The translations under genes and the position numbers were made by a program. 64,000 nucleotides of DNA. Source: Bifidobacterium callitrichos DSM 23973. GTDB taxonomy: Bacteria; Actinomycetota; Actinomycetes; Actinomycetales; Bifidobacteriaceae. Below the pieces are notes generated by a model. It had not been told where the DNA came from. It searched no databases and saw only the letters and a list, made by a program, of their open reading frames with translations. Numbering within the stretch: the first letter of the stretch is position 1; each line of letters opens with the position of its first letter. Below are positions 43,225 through 51,161 of this stretch, piece after piece. The stretch is from NCBI RefSeq assembly GCF_000741175.1, contig NZ_JGYS01000005.1, forward strand, positions 62,001-126,000. Reading direction: 5' to 3'.

Positions 43225-46200
43225 TCAGACGCGGCTCAGACGCAGGGTGGCCAGCTGGAACGGATCGAAAGCGAGCCGCGCCCCCTCGGCCGCCTGACGA
43301 CCCTCGCCTTGCAGCGCTCGCGGCAGGTCGTCGGCGAGCGCGTCGCCCTCCAGCACGTCCGTCTCGCGCACCGTGGCGCCCGCGAGCGCCTCGGCGACGT
43401 GCAGTCGCACGGATGCGCGGCCGCCGGTCGCCTCGTAGACGCGTGCGATGATGTCGCCGGAACCGTCGTCGGCGGGTTTGATCCAGTCCATCACCACGGT
43501 ACCGGATTCGGATTCCAAGGTGATGCAGGGGTCGATGTCGGGCACGTCGGCGAGTATGGGCGCGTTGAGCGCGCAGGCTGCCTCGTTGACGCGTTCGACG
43601 GTCGCGTCGGCGAGCACGGACCAGTCGAACGAGTGGCGTCCGATGTCGGTGCGCGGGTCGGGGAACGTCGGCGCGGAGAGCAGTGACAGGCGGAACATCG
43701 TGCCCGCGCCATGCCCGCGGACGGCGTCGCCGGCGATCGGCGCGGCGTCCGACCCGTAGAGGGAGCCGTTGATGACGGCGGCCGCGTATCCGGGTTCGGC
43801 GAGGATCGCGAATCTGCCGGTGGAGCTTTCGAACTTCGCCTCGTCGGATGCGCTGTTCTTGACGATCGGGCGTTCGACCAGACCGTACTGGCAGTCGTAG
43901 GTGGCGCGGTCGGCGATGATGCCGAGCGGCAGATCGACCTTGAGGAAGCGTTCATGCTCATGCCAGTCGACGTCGGCGTGGAAGTCGAGCGTGGTGGACT
44001 CGGGCGCGAGCGTGATCGTCGTGTCGATCGTCGTGTCGCCGTGTTCGATGCGCGTGCGGACGACGGCTCTGCCGTTCTCGACGCCGGCGGCGACGATCCG
44101 GCCGACAAGGCCGCGGCCCATGAGCAGGGATTCGCGTTCGATCTCCCACGCATCCCATACGGCCGGCTCGTCCTTCATCAGCTCGTAGCGGCCGAGGCGG
44201 GAGCCTTCGGGGACGAGTTCGCGTCCGGCGGCGACGTCGATGAGCGATGAGACGGCGCCATCGTGGTCGATGGTCGCGTCGATGAGTCCGTTGCCGATGC
44301 GCACGGCGCCGTCGTCGGTCCGTTCGATCGTGACCGGCGTCGTCGTCCCGTCGTACGTGGCGACGGTCGGACGGGCGCGCCATGACGCGCCGTCGGCACG
44401 GTACTGGGCGATGCGAGCCTCGGGCAGCAGGTCGGCGTCCGGGTTCGCCCGGCGCAATACCGCGCACATGTCCGCGGCGATCTTTCCAAGGCGCGCGAGG
44501 TCGCGCGCATAGTCCTCGCGTGCCTCGCGGTGCACCCAGGAGATCGACGAGCCGGGCAGGATGTCGTGGAACTGGTTGAGCAGCAGCGTCTTCCAGATGC
44601 GGTCCATCTCCTCGCTCGGGTAGACGTAGTCCGGGTCGGCGAGTGCCGCTGCGGCACCGAGGTATTCGACCGTGCGCAGAAGCGATTCCTCCCTGCGGCA
44701 TCCTCGCTTCATGTCCTGCTGGGAGGTGAGGGTGCCGCGGTGCAGCTCCAGGTACAGCTCGCCCTTGTACGTCGGCATCTCGTCGCCGGCGTTCTCCTCG
44801 ATCTGCGTGCGCGCCTTGTCGAAGAAGTCGTCCGGCCCCTCGATCGTGACGCGGGAGACGCCTTCGAGGTTCTCGAAGCGGTGCAGGTGGTCCATCATGT
44901 CGCGCGTGGGACCGCCGCCGCCATCGCCGAAGCCGAAGAGCAGCAGGGAGCGGTCGGCGAGGTCCTTGTCCTGGAAGTTCTTCTCGGCGTAGTCGAGCTC
45001 CTGTGCCTTGCACCATGCGGCGTACGTGTCCGACGGCGGGAAGTGGGTGAAGATGCGCGAGCCGTCGATGCCCTCCCACAGGAACGAGTGGTGTGGGAAC
45101 TTCGTGGTGTCGTTCCACGAGATCTTCTGCGTGAGGAACCACTCGTAGCCGGCCCTGCGGGCGATCTGCGGCCATGCGCCGGTGTAGCCGAAGCTGTCAG
45201 GCAGCCAGATGCCCTTCGGTTCGACGCCGAGATGCTCCCTGAAGTAGCGGCGACCGAACGTGATCTGGCGGATCAGGGACTCGCCGGCGGGCAGCATGCC
45301 GTCCGCCTCGACCCACATGCCGCCCACGGGGATGAACCGCCCCTCCTCGATGCGCCGCTTCATGCGCGCGAACAGATCGGGATGGTCCTCCTCGAGCCAT
45401 GCATACTGCTGGGCGGAGCTCATCGCGTATCTGAAGTCGGGGTCGGCGTCCATCAGCGCCAGGGCGTTGGAGACGGTGCGGGCCACCTTGCGGCGGGTCT
45501 CACGCACCGGCCACAGCCACGCGGAGTCGATGTGCGCGTGGCCGACGGCGCTGACGTTCATCGCCGAGGCGTTCGCGGGTCTGGCGAGAACGTCGGCAAG
45601 GGCTTCGCGTGCGGCGGATACGGAGTCATGGTCGCGCTCGTCGAAGAGGTTGAGGGAGCGCTGCAGGGCCTTGGCGAGCTGCCAGTAGCGGGGCGAGCGC
45701 TTGTCCGCAAGCTCCATCAGGGAGCTGACGACGTCGAGGTCGACACGGTAGGCGTCACAGTCACGGTCGAATTCGGTCAGGTCGGCGGATTTGAAGACGT
45801 ACGGTTCGTCCGGCCTGCCGGTGGCGCGCTCCCCCAGTTCGGTTTCGATGAACGGCGGCACGCCGAGCAGCAGCGGGTTGCTGGCGGCCTCGAGATAAAG
45901 CGTGAATCGCCCGTCGGCGTCGATCGGCACCTGCGTCTCGCCGTCGGCGGACATGAACGGCACCCAGTGGTTGAGCGGGTGCACGGCCTTGATGGCGGTG
46001 CCGTCAGGACGGTAGACCAGTCCTTCGATGTGGCCGCCGCAGGAGTGGGGATACCAACCCAGATCGATGACGACCTCCAGCGCACGTCCGTCCTTCGGAT
46101 ATCCCGCGGGAACCTGACCGGTCAGGCGGAACCAGACCGTGCCCCATGTGGTGCCCCATTCGCGTCCGAGCGTGAACGGCGTGAACTCGATGTCCCCCGC

Positions 46201-46359
46201 GGCGACTCTGGCGAAGAACTCGGCCGAAGGCATCGGCTCGCCGGGGATGTCGAAGGATTCGACGTCCAGATGCGCCACGACCGGGTGGACGTGCGGGTCG
46301 ACGCGCTGTCGGAGGATGCGTTTGCAGCGTTCCAGCTGCGCTTCGGGTTTGAGGAACAT
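43225..46359 (-). CDS. GH38 alpha-mannosidase (third of three, promoter-proximal)
   Basis: This 1044-residue GH38 enzyme has VGHAHIDSAWLWPVRETRRK near residue 276, LPDSFGYTGAWPQIARRAG near 388, FGDGGGGPTRDMM and MKRGCRREESLLR. The frame continues upstream to 46440, but MFLKPEAQLERCKR at 46359 matches the paralogs' N-termini and has a GGAAG site. It is the first gene of the minus-strand mannosidase series and carries a LacI operator and a good promoter upstream. Like its paralogs it is cytoplasmic and should act on imported oligomannosides. Confidence 0.92.
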   Translation of the reverse strand: MFLKPEAQLERCKRILRQRVDPHVHPVVAHLDVESFDIPGEPMPSAEFFARVAAGDIEFTPFTLGREWGTTWGTVWFRLTGQVPAGYPKDGRALEVVIDLGWYPHSCGGHIEGLVYRPDGTAIKAVHPLNHWVPFMSADGETQVPIDADGRFTLYLEAASNPLLLGVPPFIETELGERATGRPDEPYVFKSADLTEFDRDCDAYRVDLDVVSSLMELADKRSPRYWQLAKALQRSLNLFDERDHDSVSAAREALADVLARPANASAMNVSAVGHAHIDSAWLWPVRETRRKVARTVSNALALMDADPDFRYAMSSAQQYAWLEEDHPDLFARMKRRIEEGRFIPVGGMWVEADGMLPAGESLIRQITFGRRYFREHLGVEPKGIWLPDSFGYTGAWPQIARRAGYEWFLTQKISWNDTTKFPHHSFLWEGIDGSRIFTHFPPSDTYAAWCKAQELDYAEKNFQDKDLADRSLLLFGFGDGGGGPTRDMMDHLHRFENLEGVSRVTIEGPDDFFDKARTQIEENAGDEMPTYKGELYLELHRGTLTSQQDMKRGCRREESLLRTVEYLGAAAALADPDYVYPSEEMDRIWKTLLLNQFHDILPGSSISWVHREAREDYARDLARLGKIAADMCAVLRRANPDADLLPEARIAQYRADGASWRARPTVATYDGTTTPVTIERTDDGAVRIGNGLIDATIDHDGAVSSLIDVAAGRELVPEGSRLGRYELMKDEPAVWDAWEIERESLLMGRGLVGRIVAAGVENGRAVVRTRIEHGDTTIDTTITLAPESTTLDFHADVDWHEHERFLKVDLPLGIIADRATYDCQYGLVERPIVKNSASDEAKFESSTGRFAILAEPGYAAAVINGSLYGSDAAPIAGDAVRGHGAGTMFRLSLLSAPTFPDPRTDIGRHSFDWSVLADATVERVNEAACALNAPILADVPDIDPCITLESESGTVVMDWIKPADDGSGDIIARVYEATGGRASVRLHVAEALAGATVRETDVLEGDALADDLPRALQGEGRQAAEGARLAFDPFQLATLRLSRV

Positions 46360-46537
46360 CGGTGCTCTGCCACTTCCTTGTCGTGTCTTGTCGTGTTGTC
46401 GGCCGTCGTCCGTCGATGTCGCCGTCGGCATCGCGGTCACGTCATCGTGTGTCCTTGACGCCCGCGCTCACGGACCATGCCCTGTCTGTTCGCGCCGTTC
46501 GATCCCGACTATCCCGTCGATCCCGACGAACACGGGA

Positions 46538-46553
46538 ACTAAAGCGCTTTAGT
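46538..46553. promoter_or_regulatory. LacI-type operator upstream of the third GH38
   Basis: ACTAAAGCGCTTTAGT is a perfect 16-base palindrome that overlaps the predicted transcription start. It is the most symmetric member of the operator set in this window. Confidence 0.82.
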
Positions 46554-46557
46554 ATGT

Positions 46558-46586
46558 ATTCTCGTCAACAACGACCACCCTGTCAA
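46558..46586 (-). promoter_or_regulatory. Promoter of the GH38 pair
   Basis: On the minus strand a consensus TTGACA (46586-46581) is followed after 17 bases by GAGAAT (46563-46558). Initiation near 46551 lies within the operator. The leader before the chosen ATG is about 190 bases. Confidence 0.65.
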
Positions 46587-46632
46587 GTCCGACGGCGTTG
46601 CTCGCCGCCGAAATCCGACGCATACACGCGCG

Positions 46633-46737
46633 TCATCCCATATATTCGATGACGAGTCCGGGCATGTCCGGGCAGAGCACGGTGTATCCGCCGGGCACTC
46701 CGGACGGGTAGAGGATGATCGGGTAGACGAGCTTCAT
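46633..46737 (-). pseudogene. Truncated HicB-like antitoxin fragment
   Basis: A 34-codon frame starting MKLVYPIILYPSG and containing YTVLCPDMPGLV matches the first third of HicB-family antitoxins as I recall them, then stops early. A GAAGGA ribosome site precedes it. No HicA toxin is visible on either side, so this is a remnant of a toxin-antitoxin pair. It is too short for most gene finders. Confidence 0.6.
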
Positions 46738-46892
46738 TTGATCCTTCTTTCGTTGATGCCGACCTGCCCCGGCGCAGTCAATCCGAGACCACCTTGCGGT
46801 TGATCTGGTACCGGTAGTTCTCGCGGAGCCATTCGCTTAGTATTGCGGTCGTTCAGGCCGGATGGTATATCGCCACTGATCTCAGGTATTCC

Positions 46893-47501
46893 TTAGAGGC
46901 TATCTCGCGTATTTTCCCCGGCGGTGACGATGTGGAAGACGGTGTCATGGTATTCATCGATGAGGCTGAAGTAATCGTGTGTCGATTCAAAGACCGGTTT
47001 CATGCCGCACTTGGCCATCACGCGGCCGGACTGGGCGTTTTCCGTGTAGTGCCCGCCCCACACGGCGGCTTTATGCAACGTATCGAACGCATAAGCGAGC
47101 ACGGCGTTCAACGCCTCGGGCATGTAGCCGTTCCCCCCAGAATGGCGCCCGATCCAATACCCCAATTCCAGCGTATCGTCGCCGAGATACTTGCCGTAGC
47201 GTTCCATGAGGGCGCCATCAGCCTTGACCGGATCGATGGTGCGGTGGCCGACCGACTTGAGTGCGATGCTGCCGACCGGCTCGCCGCCATGCTCCTTGAC
47301 GGTGATGGCCCAGTTGTTTTCCACGGCGAGAATGTTCCTGATGTCGTTCAGACTGCCCTCGACACTGGTATGCGGAGGCCATCCACACAGCAGGCCGATA
47401 TCCGGATCGGAGGCGTATCTGAACAGAGACGCAGCCTCGGCCCTGTCGTCGGTCTTCCAAGGACGCAGCAGCAAACGCGCGGTTTCAATCATCTCGCTCA
47501 T
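46893..47501 (-). CDS. GNAT-family N-acetyltransferase (RimJ/RimL type)
   Basis: This 202-residue protein has the GNAT fold signature: ETARLLLRPWKTDDRAEAASLF at the start, the acetyl-CoA region LGYWIGRHSGGNGYMPEALNAVLAYAF and VMAKCGMKPVFE near the end. It resembles acetyltransferases acting on protein N-termini or small amines; the substrate is unknown. ATG 47501 has a GGGAGG site; an upstream extension to 47549 is less likely. It lies in the accessory patch and may be mobile cargo. Confidence 0.85.
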   Translation of the reverse strand: MSEMIETARLLLRPWKTDDRAEAASLFRYASDPDIGLLCGWPPHTSVEGSLNDIRNILAVENNWAITVKEHGGEPVGSIALKSVGHRTIDPVKADGALMERYGKYLGDDTLELGYWIGRHSGGNGYMPEALNAVLAYAFDTLHKAAVWGGHYTENAQSGRVMAKCGMKPVFESTHDYFSLIDEYHDTVFHIVTAGENTRDSL

Positions 47502-47736
47502 ATGGACCTCCCGAGCTGGCGGAATCAATGACTTTCGGCATGCTAACACGCAGCACCCGGATATGACAGGTTCCCTCTTTCAACCAACTACTCGCAGGTG
47601 TTGCGCGAAGGTCCGGAAAGCCGTTGTCACGCTCTGCAGGACGCGTGACTGAGGTGCGAGATTTCCGGACGGCCATTCGGTTCACTTCGGCCGCGCGGGT
47701 CACCTGCGTGTCCGGGGTGCTCTCCGTCTTCAGCGC

Positions 47737-47854
47737 CATCGTCACCGTCCGCCTCCTCATCGACGAGCAGGTGTACGCGAGCGCCGAGACCATGTACGAG
47801 GGGGATCCGTGGCTCATGGCCGACGAGCTCAACGTCACCGTGCAGATCGTCCTC
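47737..47854 (+). pseudogene. C-terminal fragment of an ImmA/IrrE peptidase gene (duplicate)
   Basis: These 118 bases match 50533-50650, inside the intact ImmA/IrrE gene, at 114 positions. They encode the same ETMYEGDPWLMADELNV segment. The HExxH part is absent and sequence similarity stops abruptly on both sides, so this is a recombination scar, not a working gene. Confidence 0.75.
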
Positions 47855-48207
47855 ATCCACGCCCTCATCGATGAATCCGAGATCGGAGAACAGATGCATA
47901 CTGGCGTGATTGGCGGGATCGATCTGCGTCAGCACGTACGGTTCCCGATTGTGTCGGGCGGCATCGTTGGCCATCCAGCGCAGCGCGCCGTCCAGCAGGT
48001 ACCGGCCCAGATGCCGGCCCCGTTCGGACAATGCCGTGGCGATGAACGATATGGCGTAGCGTTGGATTCGGGGGACGCGGGATCGTATCCGAACTCGCAG
48101 AAGCCGACGACGTCTCCGGAGGCCCTGTCCCCGTACTGGAGGACGAGACGGCACAGACCCGGCTCGTCCTTGATGCGAAGGTCACGAATATACCGCTGCA
48201 CGTCCAT
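47855..48207 (-). pseudogene. Frameshifted, 3'-truncated GNAT acetyltransferase
   Basis: One frame from 48207 reads MDVQRYIRDLRIKDEPGLCRLVLQYG..VVGFCEFGYDP, and a second frame continues SFIATALSERGRHLGRYLLDGALRWMANDAARH..PYVLTQIDPANHASMHLFSDLGF, a normal GNAT C-terminal half. A single shift around 48060-48090 would join them. The gene ends where the antisense ImmA/IrrE fragment begins, so it has lost its end by recombination. Confidence 0.6.
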
Positions 48208-48271
48208 CGCTCCGGCCCGTCAGGCGGACAGCAGACGAAGCGACAACTGGTCGTCCGGAGTGCAGGGGCGA

Positions 48272-48445
48272 CTAGTGACGATCTCTATCCTCAATCTCAC
48301 CGGCCTTCTTCGCAAGTCGCGTACGACGGTTCAGCATTGCGCGGTGCAGACGCATCCATTTCGCGTCCACAGCGTTGCGCGGCTTGCCGTCCTCGGGCGG
48401 CGTGTACACCAGGATGGGCTTCACGCCGGTATCGGTCATGGTCAT
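48272..48445 (-). CDS. Small conserved-looking hypothetical protein (57 residues)
   Basis: This frame reads MTMTDTGVKPILVYTPPEDG and ends in a basic helix rich in Arg and Lys. The ribosome site GAGAGGAGG lies at ideal distance, which argues for translation. I do not recognise the family. Upstream, TAAACT-GGAT-AGTTTA (48474-48489) is a perfect inverted repeat in an AT-rich patch, possibly an operator. The protein is small, basic at its C-terminus and set among mobile remnants. Confidence 0.5.
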   Translation of the reverse strand: MTMTDTGVKPILVYTPPEDGKPRNAVDAKWMRLHRAMLNRRTRLAKKAGEIEDRDRH

Positions 48446-48555
48446 GGCCGCCTCCTCTCAGTCGTTTTCAGCGTAAACTGGATAGTTTATACGAAATACA
48501 TAGCAGGTCAAAAAGCTGATTTTCACTGCCAGATCAGACGGCGAGCGCCGCATGA

Positions 48556-48981
48556 TCAACGGGAGGTATGTTCATACCTATGGGCGATGTCTCCGGCGGT
48601 CCTCCACGCGACGTGCAGGAACCCGCTGACCGTCTTCTGGTTGGCGACCGTCATCAGCCACGCGCACTCCGCCTCGAAATCACGCGTGAACCGGCTCCCG
48701 GGCTCGGCCCACGGCACGGCGGCGACGACCACCCCCGCACCCGGGGGCACTCCACGCGCGGCATGGCGGCGACCAGCTCCCACCCGCCAGCAGCCGAAGT
48801 CCTGATGACGCCACCGGCGCACCCCGCCGCCACGGTCATAGCCCGGGCGCTTCCGCCCGCATCTCGAGCATCTGAGCATGCCCGCGCGCGGGCGCACGCG
48901 CACCTCGAGCACGGGCTCGGGACGCAGGGGCGAATCCATGATCCGCGCGTCCTCGACGACCATGCCTTTGACGTTCAGCAA
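48556..48981 (-). pseudogene. ISL3-family transposase, N-terminal remnant
   Basis: The frame contains VKGMVVEDAR, then the zinc-finger-like LRCSRCGRKRPGYDRGGGVRRWRHQDFG and, after a short shifted stretch, VVVAAVPWAEPGSRFTRDFEAECAWLMTVANQKTVSG, all typical of the start of ISL3 transposases. The middle (about 48740-48800) is out of frame relative to the expected sequence, and the DDE catalytic domain is missing. I could not identify terminal inverted repeats. Confidence 0.7.
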
Positions 48982-49155
48982 AATAAGCTCTTCGGTAGGC
49001 GTTTCTCGGTATTCATTTCTTTGGTCGGAAAACAGAATAGCCGGAAACGCCCCTCACACTTACACACTCAACGGCCCAACGACGAACCACCACCCACGAA
49101 AACAGCAATAGCGCCCCATAAAGACAGTCGCGATAGGACTCGGAAGACACGCGGC

Positions 49156-49184
49156 ATGACAAGGAAGGTTACAGGTGTTAGCAT
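49156..49184 (+). promoter_or_regulatory. Promoter ahead of the Abi_2 leader RNA
   Basis: ATGACA (49156-49161) and TAGCAT (49179-49184) are 17 bases apart with a TGT just before the -10. Initiation near 49191 would give a leader beginning immediately before the hairpin described next. Confidence 0.5.
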
Positions 49185-49190
49185 GAAGAG

Positions 49191-49243
49191 CAACAGAAGC
49201 CTCCCACGCCTACTAGCAGTGCGCAACCCGGGAGGTTCTTTTC
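49191..49243 (+). ncRNA. Candidate short leader RNA upstream of the Abi_2/AbiF-like gene
   Basis: The leader folds as CCTCCC/GGGAGG (49200-49205 and 49230-49235) enclosing a 24-base loop with CTACTAGCAG, followed by TTCTTTTC. It therefore ends like a terminator, with the ribosome site of the Abi gene only a few bases later. AbiF-type genes are known to be preceded by a structured RNA (the abiF RNA motif); that this leader is a member is my inference from position and shape, not a covariance match. Confidence 0.45.
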
Positions 49244-49259
49244 ATTTCGGAGGCGAACA

Positions 49260-50138
49260 GTGAAGCCGCCCAAAACCGTGGATGAGATGATCGAACTCAT
49301 GGAGTCGCGTGGTCTCGTCATAGACGATCGCGAGCGCATGCGTCAGATCCTGTTCGACTCGAACTATTATCGGCTGTCCGGTTATTTCCGCGCGTTCCAG
49401 AACGATCCGGCTCATGGGGACAATGATTTCCGGTCGGGGACCACAGCCGCTGATTTCCTTGAACCCTATCAGTTGGATGTCGAATTGCGTTCGCTGATCC
49501 TGCGGGGCACGGGACTGTTGGAACTGACGGTGCGATCCCGTTTCGCCTATCTCATCTCGGTTGACGGCGGAGCCTATTCGTATATGGATGCCGAATCATA
49601 CGAGCCGGCGACGAACCGCAAGGGAGTGGAGTTGCGTTCGTCGCTGGTGTCGAACATCCGCAAATGGTTGGATCTGTCAAGCGAGGTGTGCATCAGGCAT
49701 TACAGGGCGGCAGGAGAGCCGGTGCCGATATGGGCGGCGGTGGAGACCATGCCGTTTGACACCGTGTCCCGCATGCTTGGCCTTCATTCGGACACGAAGG
49801 CGCTCAGGGGGGTGTACAGGTCGTTGGGTGTGCGTACGAATCTTCGTTCCGCGTCAGAGATCATCCATGCAATGGTTTACCTGCGTAACCTCTGCTCCCA
49901 TCACAGTCGTCTCTGGCATCGGGAGATGGTGATCGTGTCTCCTGTGACCAAGGATATGCGACGTCGGTTCCCGGACTTCGCGTATGAGGGGAAATCGGTG
50001 GCCCAGTCGCTGATCGCGTTGATGTATCTCGTAGACGAGATCAGCGGCGGCGACGCATACTCATCCGGAGTGATCTCTTTCCTGAATGGGCATGCGGATT
50101 ATTCGGCAGGGTTGAGACATCCTTTGCACTGGGAGTGA
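49260..50138 (+). CDS. Abi_2 (AbiD/AbiF-like) abortive infection protein, HEPN domain
   Basis: This 292-residue protein matches Abi_2: KPPKTVDEMIELMESRGLVI, NYYRLSGYFRAFQ, LDVELRSLILRGTGLLEL, PIWAAVETMPFDTVSRM and the C-terminal RNLCSHHSRLWHR. In the last, Arg209 and His214 form the R-x4-H motif of HEPN ribonucleases. Such proteins block phage growth, probably by RNA cleavage. It starts at a GTG with a GGAGG site. A terminator-ended leader precedes it. Base composition is lower in GC than the flanking core genes, which suggests horizontal transfer. Confidence 0.85.
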   Translation: MKPPKTVDEMIELMESRGLVIDDRERMRQILFDSNYYRLSGYFRAFQNDPAHGDNDFRSGTTAADFLEPYQLDVELRSLILRGTGLLELTVRSRFAYLISVDGGAYSYMDAESYEPATNRKGVELRSSLVSNIRKWLDLSSEVCIRHYRAAGEPVPIWAAVETMPFDTVSRMLGLHSDTKALRGVYRSLGVRTNLRSASEIIHAMVYLRNLCSHHSRLWHREMVIVSPVTKDMRRRFPDFAYEGKSVAQSLIALMYLVDEISGGDAYSSGVISFLNGHADYSAGLRHPLHWE

Positions 50139-50278
50139 CAACTAAGGCCGCCCCGCGAGGACGACCTTAGAGACTCCTTCTACAACCTGTAGATGAGCTG
50201 CTTCGTATTCTCCGTATGACACTCCAGAAGTCAAATCCAAATTCAGCTCCTGCTAGGAAGGGAATTGGGTGATTCGAC

Positions 50279-50686
50279 ATGGTGGCTGTTCTGCCGGTGT
50301 CGGCGCATCTGAACTACGGGCCGATGCGCATGCTCCTCTATGAGGTCGCTCCCGGCCTGACCGTCGGCAGCGCCATCCTTGCCGGTGATCTCCACGGCGT
50401 GTACGACCTGCTGCACGACACCATCGTCATCGACCGGACCATGACCTACACGCGCAAACGGTGCACCCTCGTCCACGAGCTCGTCCACCACGCCTACGGG
50501 GACAGAGGACACCAGCGCGAACACCGGTGCCGCATCGTCACCGCCCGCCTCCTCATCGACGAACAGGAGTACGCGAGCGCCGAGACCATGTACGAGGGGG
50601 ATCCGTGGCTGATGGCCGACGAGCTCAACGTCACCGTGCAGATCGTCCTCGACTACCGCGAATGGCTGAACGAACGGGGGCGGTGA
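50279..50686 (+). CDS. ImmA/IrrE-family metallopeptidase
   Basis: This 135-residue protein has the zinc peptidase motif LVHELVHHAYGD (HExxH) in its middle, then RLLIDEQEYASAETMYEGDPWLMADELNV, as in the C-terminal half of small actinobacterial ImmA/IrrE proteins. These proteins cleave a phage-type or ICE-type repressor to trigger gene expression. No HTH repressor partner is visible. A segment of its 3' half is duplicated at 47737. A GGGTGATTCGAC spacer precedes the ATG, so the ribosome site is only fair. Confidence 0.75.
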   Translation: MVAVLPVSAHLNYGPMRMLLYEVAPGLTVGSAILAGDLHGVYDLLHDTIVIDRTMTYTRKRCTLVHELVHHAYGDRGHQREHRCRIVTARLLIDEQEYASAETMYEGDPWLMADELNVTVQIVLDYREWLNERGR

Positions 50687-50716
50687 CGGGGCCGGGGACA
50701 CGAACGCGATGGGACG

Positions 50717-50909
50717 TCAGAAGAACGCCTTATATGCCGCGACTCCCAGCACGAGGAAAATGGTAATGACGCCGAGCGCTATGACCGTGTTGTCGGCACA
50801 CCAGCAGAACCAGAACATCATACGGTGGCGTCTCGCAAGCTCGTATGGCCCGGTCTTCAGGAGAATACTGGCTGTACAGCATCTGGGAGACGTGGTAGAA
50901 GAACCGCAT
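50717..50909 (-). pseudogene. Frameshifted small membrane protein
   Basis: From 50909 one frame reads MRFFYHVSQMLYSQYSPEDRA; about 60 bases on, another frame reads YELARRHRMMFWFCWCADNTV then a strong hydrophobic helix (IALGVITIFLVLGVAAYKAFF) and a stop. A single frameshift near 50845 joins them into one protein of about 63 residues. The 34-residue part from 50821 alone could also be a small membrane protein. It follows the 78-residue gene by nine bases. Family unknown. Confidence 0.4.
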
Positions 50910-50918
50910 GAACGGGTG

Positions 50919-51155
50919 TCACCCGGTGACGAACGCGAACATCTTCGCGTCGCCTTTGACGGTCGGGAGACTGCTGTCGGGGCGCATGTCCTCGGCGTCG
51001 TCCTTTATCTCCGAACGATCCGGTGCGTCCTGCTCGTAACGGTCCGATTCATCGTCCGGGAGCGATCCCGCAGCGGTCTCGTCACCGGCCCTGCCGCCCA
51101 AGGCGTCGATCCCCATGTCGAGATAACGGTCATTGGGTTCGTCTTCATCTGCCAC
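50919..51155 (-). CDS. Hypothetical acidic protein (78 residues)
   Basis: This short acidic protein (MADEDEPNDRYLDMGIDAL and several Asp/Glu runs) has no recognised domain. It starts seven bases after the second ImmA/IrrE gene and so belongs to its operon. Such small acidic proteins beside phage-type regulators are common, but I cannot assign a role, and the frame could be fortuitous. Confidence 0.4.
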   Translation of the reverse strand: MADEDEPNDRYLDMGIDALGGRAGDETAAGSLPDDESDRYEQDAPDRSEIKDDAEDMRPDSSLPTVKGDAKMFAFVTG

Positions 51156-51161
51156 GGATCG

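Noticed and set aside
46778..46852. Short open frame ending LSEWLRENYRYQINRKVVSD
   Set aside because: It looks protein-like but has only about 24 codons with a stop before and no start; the source family could not be recognised.
47485..47868. Minus-strand 127-codon frame in the accessory patch
   Set aside because: It overlaps the GNAT start and the ImmA/IrrE fragment, has no ribosome site or motif, and looks like a shadow.
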